Shown piece by piece: positions 1 through 4,880 of a DNA stretch of 8,414 nucleotides. The stretch's first letter is position 1; every line of letters begins with the position of its first letter. The notes below the pieces were generated by a model. It ran no database searches and was not told where the DNA came from. It was given only the letters and a program-made list of their open reading frames with translations. This stretch comes from an uncultured Clostridia bacterium (GTDB lineage: Bacteria; Bacillota; Clostridia; TANB77; CAG-508). The DNA lies in NCBI GenBank assembly GCA_944390505.1, contig CALXQF010000045.1, positions 1 to 8,414 on the forward strand, given 5' to 3'. A program made the translations under genes and the position numbers.

Positions 1-359
1 ACAAATTTTTTAACATTATATTTTCTCATCGTATCAAATAGCACTAAAGCACCTGATACATTATTCATATAATATTCTATTGGTTTTCTAACAGATTCTC
101 CTACAGCTTTAAAGCCAGCGAAATGAATTACTGCTTCAATTGCATTTTCCTCAAAAACTTTTTCTAGCTTTTCTCTATCTGCATAATTCATTTCATAAAA
201 TACAAAATCTTTTCCTGTTATTTTTTTGATATTTTCTAATACTTCTGGTTTACTATTGGAAAAATCGTCAATAATGACTACTTCTCTTCCTTGATTTAAT
301 AGTTCTACTACTGTATGACTTCCTATATAACCAGCTCCACCTGTTACTAAAATTGCCAT
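1..359 (-). CDS. galE: UDP-glucose 4-epimerase, N-terminal part (cut by window edge)
   Basis: This enzyme interconverts UDP-glucose and UDP-galactose in the cytoplasm, using tightly bound NAD (Leloir pathway and supply of UDP-galactose for surface glycans). Only the first 119 residues are in the window; the gene continues beyond base 1. The start reads MAILVTGGAGYIGSH, the Rossmann nucleotide-binding GxxGxxG loop typical of extended short-chain dehydrogenases. It is followed by an acidic strand end (VVIIDDFSNS) that contacts the adenosine ribose, then VIHFAGFKAVGESV and PIEYYMNN, both characteristic of GalE rather than of other epimerases. The ATG is preceded by an AAAGGTGG ribosome site about 6 nt upstream, and a promoter lies immediately behind it, so this is the first gene of its transcript. 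No frameshift is seen. A close relative such as another UDP-sugar epimerase is possible but less likely. Confidence 0.93.
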   Translation of the reverse strand, partial: MAILVTGGAGYIGSHTVVELLNQGREVVIIDDFSNSKPEVLENIKKITGKDFVFYEMNYADREKLEKVFEENAIEAVIHFAGFKAVGESVRKPIEYYMNNVSGALVLFDTMRKYNVKKF

Positions 360-396
360 TTTACTTCCACCTTTCTCTTTTCTTTTATCTATCGTC

Positions 397-424
397 ATTA
401 TATCATATACAAAAATAAAATCAA
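397..424 (-). promoter_or_regulatory. Sigma-A-type promoter of galE
   Basis: On the minus strand TTGATT (424-419) and TATAAT (402-397) are separated by 16 bp, a close match to the vegetative consensus. Transcription would start about 7 nt further on and give a leader of roughly 30 nt before the galE ATG at 359. Confidence 0.7.
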
Positions 425-514
425 ATAGATAATTTTATAATTTATGGTAAACTTTTATAAAATTTTGAACTGCTTTCATCTACCTCCATAATTCCTCATC
501 AGATATAGTTTTAC

Positions 515-543
515 TTGACTTATTTATGTAAATCTATTATAAT
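515..543 (+). promoter_or_regulatory. Sigma-A-type promoter of the 73-aa gene
   Basis: TTGACT (515-520) and TATAAT (538-543) are separated by exactly 17 bp, nearly a consensus vegetative promoter. The expected start near 550 leaves an untranslated leader of about 84 nt before the ATG at 634. Confidence 0.8.
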
Positions 544-558
544 CATACTATAGCAATA

Positions 559-626
559 TATTATCCTATAAGGTATGTATTAACATCATCTTGGAGGATA
601 ATACCTCCAAGAAACTTCAAGGAGGT
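559..626 (+). promoter_or_regulatory. Structured leader with competing hairpins over the ribosome site
   Basis: Several pairings exclude one another. CTTGGAGG (590-597) pairs perfectly with CCTCCAAG (604-611) around a 6-nt loop. ACCTCC (603-608) can instead pair with GGAGGT (621-626), which is the ribosome binding site of the gene at 634. TATTATCC (559-566) can pair with GGATAATA (596-603), which would break the first hairpin. These complementarities are seen directly; a switch controlling translation is an inference. It does not match a riboswitch class I can name. Confidence 0.4.
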
Positions 627-633
627 TGTTGTA

Positions 634-855
634 ATGAAAGTTGTATACTCCAATGGGCAAGAAGGCATTTTGAACGAGGAAGAGTCTGCAAAGCTCTATA
701 CTCGTGGCAGACACACCAAAGAATCCTGGCAGGAACTCAAAGATGAGATGAGCCGCTTGGGAATCATCAAATTTGAAGATTGGTGGTATACTATCACATT
801 AGGAGCTGGACTGATTCCTATCGATTATGTGAATGCTATGATTGCAGTTTTGTAA
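634..855 (+). CDS. Unrecognised 73-aa protein
   Basis: I do not recognise this protein. It begins MKVVYSNGQEG, has a charged, probably helical middle (NEEESAKLYTRG to ELKDEMSRLG), and ends in a tryptophan-containing and then hydrophobic stretch (EDWWYTITLGAGLIPIDY, followed by NAMIAVL). There is no signal peptide, and the C-terminal stretch is too broken by polar residues and prolines to call a membrane helix. The start is well supported: AAGGAGG at 619-625 lies 8 nt before the ATG, with a near-consensus promoter upstream and a strong terminator 11 bases after the stop. It is thus a self-contained single-gene unit, convergent with cotJC. Its codons look richer in G and C (GGC, CTC, CGC, GAG) than those of its neighbours, which hints at recent transfer or strong translation selection. 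Confidence 0.75.
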   Translation: MKVVYSNGQEGILNEEESAKLYTRGRHTKESWQELKDEMSRLGIIKFEDWWYTITLGAGLIPIDYVNAMIAVL

Positions 856-865
856 CAGGGTATGC

Positions 866-894
866 AAAATGCGGGGTTTTAAGCCCCGCATTTT
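866..894. terminator. Bidirectional intrinsic terminator
   Basis: AAAATGCGGGG (866-876) and CCCCGCATTTT (884-894) form a perfect 11-bp stem with a 7-nt loop. The A/T ends of the stem give a T-run on both strands, so it can end both the plus-strand 73-aa gene (stop at 855) and the minus-strand cotJC (stop at 931). Confidence 0.9.
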
Positions 895-930
895 AGTTAA
901 TAGATGTTGATTCATTTCATTTTTTGTAAA

Positions 931-1166
931 TTAGGTATTACAGTTATTGCAACTACTGCAGTTACTATTTTGCATGTTATTAGTATTATTATTCATAAAA
1001 AATCTTTTTTCTGCTAATTTATCTTGTACTCCCCTTAGTGCTTCACCAAATCTTTGGAAGTGGACAATTTCTCTTTCCCTTAGGAAACGAAGTGGATCTA
1101 CTACATCTGGTTCATCACAACATAAATCAATTAATTTTTCATAGGTAGCCCTTGCTTTTTGTTCTG
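931..1166 (-). pseudogene. cotJC: cotJC, 3' part (interrupted gene; C-terminal 77 codons)
   Basis: CotJC is a spore coat component of the manganese-catalase family, made in the mother cell. This piece starts at the element junction and reads EQKARATYEKLIDL, then VVDPLRFLREREIVHFQRFG, and stops with TAA at 933-931. Counting from the Glu codon at 1164, Glu1 and His35 (in EREIVHF) correspond, by alignment from memory with manganese catalases, to the last two metal ligands. There is no ATG and no ribosome site in frame, so the piece cannot be translated alone. The frame has no stop or frameshift between the junction and the natural end. The C-terminus carries an Asn/Cys-rich tail (NCSSCNNC) beyond the usual family end. 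The rest of the gene lies 6.8 kb away at 7966-8195. It is called a pseudogene only because it is split; restoration by excision is predicted. Confidence 0.88.
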
Positions 1167-1190
1167 AATAGGGTTTTAAAGTGCAACCAT
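1140..1190 (-). other. Attachment site at the element's left end (cotJC 3' junction)
   Basis: Minus strand: the element arm with GGTTGC (1188-1183) leads into the core GAACAAAA (1164-1157), then continues as cotJC (GCAAGGGCTACC). The same core, with one difference (GAGCAAAA), lies at 7973-7966. The 3' end of the recombinase gene is only 55 bp away, the usual position for an integrase relative to its own site. Confidence 0.72.
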
Positions 1191-1195
1191 TTTTC

Positions 1196-1226
1196 TTTTA
1201 AAAATATAGGTGTTTTTACTACACCT
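1196..1226 (-). terminator. Terminator at the end of the recombinase operon
   Basis: On the minus strand AGGTGT (1226-1221) pairs with ACACCT (1213-1208) around a 7-nt loop, followed by TATATTTTT. The first arm overlaps the stop codon of the 507-aa recombinase. It would keep element transcripts out of the cotJC 3' part. Confidence 0.5.
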
Positions 1227-2742
1227 TCAATGTAATTACTATATTTTCATTTTTTCCAATTTCAATTTTTTCTATTAATTTTTTTAGAATAGTGTTGTCA
1301 AATTTTCTTGTATCTGAAAATGCTATAATAAGCCTCTCTACTTCTGTTTTGGTATTTAAAGTGTTTTCATTTTTTTGCAACCTATTTAGTTTTTCTTTCA
1401 ATGTAGATGTGGTTTCCTTATAAGTTTCATATTGATTCAAAAATTCATCTTCTTCTATTATTCCTTCTACTTTCTTTGAATACAATATTTTAAATTCTGC
1501 TTCTAGTCTGTTTATTTCTGTTTTTATCTTTTTACAACTATTCAAATTAGGATCCATTTTTTCTCTTAACTCTGCTACTTCTTTTGCATATTTCCCAATT
1601 TGTAATTGTTTTAGTCTATCAGAAACCTTTTTTAATACTACTTCATTTAAGTCATTTTCCATTGTTTTATTTGGTTGATTACATATTTCTGCATATCGAT
1701 AATGTTCTTCACATATAAAATATCCAATATCGTTAGGTTTTCCTGTTACTTTTCCATTTTTATCAATTCTAACAGGATTACTATTTTTGTATGTCATTTT
1801 TCTGCCACAATTTTTGCAATACACTAACCCTTTAAGTAAATATAAGTATGATTTATTGTCATTTTTAGTTCTATTTCCTTTCTTTTGTTGAACTTTTTCA
1901 AAATCATCTTTGGAAATAATAGCTTCATGAGTATTCTCTATTAGTTCATACTGATGTTTTGGTGTAAGATTTTTCTTTTTTAACTTAAAATTTGTTTCAT
2001 ATTTATTTACGACCATATAACCAGCATATATAGGATTAGTTAAAATTCTATTTATTGTTGATTTAGTCCAATATTTTCCTATTACTTTAAGTTTTAAGTA
2101 TTGAGATGGTGTTTCTATCTTTCTATTATTTAATCTTTCTGCAATTTTCGAAGGCCCTATTCCTTCTAAGTATAAAGAATATATTTCTCTTATAATTGGT
2201 GCAACATTTTCATCTATAATAATTTTTTGTTTGTCTGTTTTATCCTTTTTATATCCATATGCAACACTACCTTCGATAAATTTTCCTTGTTCTTTAAAAG
2301 TTCTTTTAACAGACTTTATTTTCTTTGAAATATCTTCTAAATAACTTTGATTTACTATACCTCTCAATGCAACAACATCATCAATTTCATATCTTTCTCC
2401 TGTATCAACAAATTCTGTTACTGATATTAGTCTTACATCATTATCTGGAAAGAATATATCTGTATAATATGATGTTAGATTTTTATCTCTTGTTAAACGA
2501 CTCATATCTTTAACAATAACCATGTCAACTTTGTTTCTAACTATGTCAATCATTAATCTGTTTAATTCTGGTCTTGAAGAAAGAATTCCTGAATATCCAT
2601 TATCTACATACTCATCAACAATATTATAATTGTGGTCTTTTGCATATTTTGTTGTGATTTCCCTTTGAATATCTATACTGTTATTAACTTCTCTATCCTC
2701 TTTTGAAAGTCTTAAATAGATTGCTGCCTTATAGTTTCTCAT
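1219..2742 (-). CDS. Large serine recombinase (site-specific integrase/excisionase), 507 aa
   Basis: It cuts both DNA strands at two att sites through a serine-DNA link, rotates and rejoins them. The N-terminal resolvase domain (about 5-150) has the nucleophile in YLRLS (Ser13, with Arg11), the SIDIQR segment, the DNGYSG...RPELNRLM signature and the KDMSRLTRD motif (Arg82, Arg85). A recombinase DNA-binding domain follows (about 155-290, with YGYKKD and NPIYAGYM). Then comes a zinc ribbon (Cys309, Cys312, Cys344, Cys354), a coiled-coil arm (about 385-460) and a short C-terminal end. All catalytic and zinc residues are present, so it should be active. Length is normal for the SpoIVCA/TnpX-like group. 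Its ATG shares one base with the stop of the upstream recombinase (TAATG), implying translational coupling. It lies next to the left att site and is the best candidate for acting on the cotJC junctions. The specific family member cannot be named. Confidence 0.93.
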   Translation of the reverse strand: MRNYKAAIYLRLSKEDREVNNSIDIQREITTKYAKDHNYNIVDEYVDNGYSGILSSRPELNRLMIDIVRNKVDMVIVKDMSRLTRDKNLTSYYTDIFFPDNDVRLISVTEFVDTGERYEIDDVVALRGIVNQSYLEDISKKIKSVKRTFKEQGKFIEGSVAYGYKKDKTDKQKIIIDENVAPIIREIYSLYLEGIGPSKIAERLNNRKIETPSQYLKLKVIGKYWTKSTINRILTNPIYAGYMVVNKYETNFKLKKKNLTPKHQYELIENTHEAIISKDDFEKVQQKKGNRTKNDNKSYLYLLKGLVYCKNCGRKMTYKNSNPVRIDKNGKVTGKPNDIGYFICEEHYRYAEICNQPNKTMENDLNEVVLKKVSDRLKQLQIGKYAKEVAELREKMDPNLNSCKKIKTEINRLEAEFKILYSKKVEGIIEEDEFLNQYETYKETTSTLKEKLNRLQKNENTLNTKTEVERLIIAFSDTRKFDNTILKKLIEKIEIGKNENIVITLKV

Positions 2743-4295
2743 TATGCTATCTCCAAAACATTATATCTATAATTAATATAAATGTTATCTTCTTTATCTA
2801 CTTCAACACTTTCTATCACATCGGCAAGTTGCTCTTTTGACCATTTTTTTACATCAGATACTTTTTTTGTTACTCTTTTAAATTCAGTATTGGAAATTAC
2901 TGTTTTATCATTTATTTTATTATATAGCTTTTCAATTTTTTCGTTTAATATATCTCTTTTTGCAGTTTCTTCATCATACATCTTTTTAAAATCATATTCC
3001 TGGATTATACCATTTCTATAATCAGTATATAGTGAAGTTATTATTTTATTAGCCTTTTCTAAATATTTCTGTGCCAATTTCAATTCTTTTTCATATTCGG
3101 TTGTATCCCTTGATTTATAATCCTGTTCAAGCAAATCTACTACACTATCACAATTTATAATATGTTTTACTTTTTTATTTAAATTACTAATTACAATTTG
3201 TGTAACTGATTGTAATTCTATGCCTTTATATTGTCTTGTGCAATATCCTTTTTTGTGTAAACTACTAGAACAATATAGCCTCATAAATGAAATAGTTCCA
3301 TCTTTCCTGTATTTAACTTTTAATTGCATAGGTTCATTACATTCTTTGCAAGTAACTAATCCATTTAAAACCCATTTATGTTTGTGTGTTTTTGCTTTTT
3401 TATTAAGGTTGATTCTATGCTGAACTCTATCAAATAAATCTTGTGAAATAATTGCCTTATGTGTATTGTAAACAATTTTCCATTCAGATCTTGGTATTTG
3501 TTTTACCTTTTTTGATTTATAGCTTAAATTTATACCTTTTCCATATTCAGTATGTCCTAAATATACTTTATTTTTTAATATTTTAGAAATTGTTGAATAT
3601 GTCCATCCAAATTCACCATTTTTATTTTTTTCAAATCCATTATAACTTGGGCAATAAACTTTATCTTTTATAAGTTTACGTGCTATTTCTCCCATTGTTT
3701 CGCCTTTATCATACATTTGAAAAATTTTCTTAACTATTTTGGCTTCTTCTTCGTTTACAACTAAATGATTTTTGTTATTCTCATCTTTTTTATACCCATA
3801 AGGTGCTTTTGCAGCTACATATAATCCTTTTTCTTTTCTAGCCCATACGCCACTTTTAACTTTTCTCGAAATATCTTTACTATACCAATCATTTATTAAT
3901 GTTTTAAATTGAATCATATCATTATTTGAATTCTTTAGATATGTATCAACATTATCTAATATTGAAATGTATCGTATTTCTTTTTCTAGGAAATACATCT
4001 CAATTAAATAGTTTGCTTCAAAATTATTTCTACTTAATCTTGATAAATCTTTTGTTATAACGCAATTTATTGACTTTCTTTCAATATCATCTAACATTCT
4101 TTGAAAGTTTGGTCTGTCTGTATTAAGTCCTGTATATCCATCATCAATATAAAAATCATATAATTCAAAATTATTACCCAGTTGTTTGATTTTTTCTTCA
4201 ATAATATTTTTTTGACTAACAATACTATCGCTTACCTCTTTATCCCCATCTTCTACTGATAGTCTTAAATATCCTGCTACTATATAATTATTCAT
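2742..4295 (-). CDS. Second large serine recombinase, 517 aa
   Basis: Same domain order as its downstream neighbour but clearly divergent in sequence, so not a recent duplicate. The resolvase domain carries GYLRLSVED (Ser13, Arg11), the DDGYTG...RPNFQRML signature and KDLSRLSRN (Arg86, Arg89). The recombinase domain spans about 160-300 (APYGYKKD, NKVYLGHTEYG). The zinc ribbon has Cys316, Cys319, Cys342 and Cys352; a coiled coil follows (about 395-460). All key residues are present. The ATG lies 13 nt after the stop of the 49-aa gene, with GAGGATT as ribosome site; the stop overlaps the next start. Tandem paired serine recombinases are known in other elements (the ccrA/ccrB pair of SCCmec works jointly). 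Here the two could act together on asymmetric half-sites, or one for integration and one for excision. This division of labour is not visible in the sequence. Confidence 0.92.
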   Translation of the reverse strand: MNNYIVAGYLRLSVEDGDKEVSDSIVSQKNIIEEKIKQLGNNFELYDFYIDDGYTGLNTDRPNFQRMLDDIERKSINCVITKDLSRLSRNNFEANYLIEMYFLEKEIRYISILDNVDTYLKNSNNDMIQFKTLINDWYSKDISRKVKSGVWARKEKGLYVAAKAPYGYKKDENNKNHLVVNEEEAKIVKKIFQMYDKGETMGEIARKLIKDKVYCPSYNGFEKNKNGEFGWTYSTISKILKNKVYLGHTEYGKGINLSYKSKKVKQIPRSEWKIVYNTHKAIISQDLFDRVQHRINLNKKAKTHKHKWVLNGLVTCKECNEPMQLKVKYRKDGTISFMRLYCSSSLHKKGYCTRQYKGIELQSVTQIVISNLNKKVKHIINCDSVVDLLEQDYKSRDTTEYEKELKLAQKYLEKANKIITSLYTDYRNGIIQEYDFKKMYDEETAKRDILNEKIEKLYNKINDKTVISNTEFKRVTKKVSDVKKWSKEQLADVIESVEVDKEDNIYINYRYNVLEIA

Positions 4296-4308
4296 AATAT
4301 AAATCCTC

Positions 4309-4458
4309 TTATCCTAATTGTCTAATAACATAATCAACAATTAGTTTTATTAAACTTTCTTTTGATAATGAATCTTTTGTACATCTTGTAATTACCGTAT
4401 ATTCTTTATTGTTTATTTTTATAACTTCCTTTTCTTCAATATATGTTGCACTACTCAT
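4309..4458 (-). CDS. Small 49-aa protein heading the recombinase operon; candidate directionality factor
   Basis: It begins MSSATYIEEKEVIKINNKEY and ends VDYVIRQLG. The first half looks like short strands, the second a helix (SKESLIKLIVDYVI). The start is convincing: GGGAGG at 4471-4466 lies 7 nt before the ATG. The stop is 13 nt before the next recombinase ATG and overlaps that gene's ribosome site, so the three genes form one translationally linked operon. I cannot name a family with certainty, though small open frames of this kind often precede serine recombinases in clostridial elements. Large serine recombinases usually need a small partner (recombination directionality factor) to excise, and its position makes this the obvious candidate. 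No catalytic motif is present. The role is inference. Confidence 0.72.
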   Translation of the reverse strand: MSSATYIEEKEVIKINNKEYTVITRCTKDSLSKESLIKLIVDYVIRQLG

Positions 4459-4477
4459 AATCAATCCTCCCTATTAA

Positions 4478-4505
4478 AGAATATGTAAATAATTATAAAA
4501 AATAA
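4478..4505 (-). promoter_or_regulatory. Weak candidate promoter of the recombinase operon, sigma-E-like
   Basis: On the minus strand CATATTCT (4485-4478) resembles the -10 box of the mother-cell sporulation factor sigma E. TTATTTT (4505-4499) sits 13 bp upstream and matches 5 of 7 positions of its -35 box. Transcription would start just before the ribosome site. The region is very AT-rich and overlaps a terminator T-run, so the match may be chance. No better vegetative promoter was found between the terminator and the ATG. Confidence 0.25.
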
Positions 4506-4535
4506 CAAGTAAAACTCTTTCTTACTTGTTATTTT
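4499..4535. terminator. Intrinsic terminator between the cargo operon and the recombinase operon
   Basis: AAAATAACAAGTAA (4499-4512) and TTACTTGTTATTTT (4522-4535) form a perfect 14-bp stem with a 9-nt loop. On the minus strand it is followed by more T residues, so it ends transcripts from the 953-aa and DUF1292-type genes. The recombinases therefore need their own promoter. Confidence 0.85.
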
Positions 4536-4589
4536 CAATAATAAACTTTTCACTTACGTAATAGTGTCTATTAAAACTCTTGCTTGTAT

Positions 4590-4880
4590 TTAATCTTCAA
4601 ATTTTATACGATCACTGTGGTATCTTTGCATTTTTTCTTTAAACATTTCATATACTTGCATATTTATATAATCATTGGGCTCAGGTTTATATAAAGTTGC
4701 TGATTTATCTTTAGAATGTTTTAATTTAAAAATTTCAACCTCTCCATCTAAAGAATATTCTGGAAGCATTACTGCATATTCATTTTCATCATATTTTACA
4801 ATATCTAACAACTCATATTTATGTATTTGCTTTGCTTGATCATATAATTCTATTATAATTTTATCATTAGTTTTATCCAT
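4590..4880 (-). CDS. DUF1292-type protein, 96 aa
   Basis: The core ELLDIVKYDENEYAVMLP, followed by a strand (EVEIFKL) and a final helix (NMQVYEMFKEKMQRY), is the pattern of the small DUF1292 (YrzB-like) proteins of Firmicutes, whose biochemical role is unknown. Length fits the family. It is probably cytoplasmic: no signal peptide or membrane segment. Its ATG shares a base with the stop of the 953-aa gene (TAATG), so it is made by coupled translation, and the terminator at 4499-4535 ends the operon. DUF1292 genes are normally chromosomal housekeeping neighbours of the yrrK/yrzL region; finding one as cargo of a recombinase element, tied to a large unknown protein, is unusual. The family call rests on sequence pattern only. 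Confidence 0.68.
   Translation of the reverse strand: MDKTNDKIIIELYDQAKQIHKYELLDIVKYDENEYAVMLPEYSLDGEVEIFKLKHSKDKSATLYKPEPNDYINMQVYEMFKEKMQRYHSDRIKFED

Noticed and set aside
435..479. 14-codon minus-strand open frame with a GGAGG just upstream, a possible leader peptide
   Set aside because: It lies upstream of the galE promoter, so would not be in the galE leader; the spacing to GGAGG is very short and no promoter for it is evident.
425..510. CRISPR, tRNA or other RNA gene in the galE/73-aa intergenic stretch
   Set aside because: Only AT-rich sequence with the two promoters was seen; no repeats or cloverleaf. No CRISPR array or tRNA was seen elsewhere in the window.
947..1144. 65-aa plus-strand open frame
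   Set aside because: It lies antisense over the cotJC 3' part, whose minus-strand frame matches CotJC; no ribosome site or family match on the plus strand.
2325..3423. Plus-strand open frames within the recombinase genes
   Set aside because: They are low-complexity shadows (Leu/Phe/Ser-rich) of two well-supported minus-strand recombinases.
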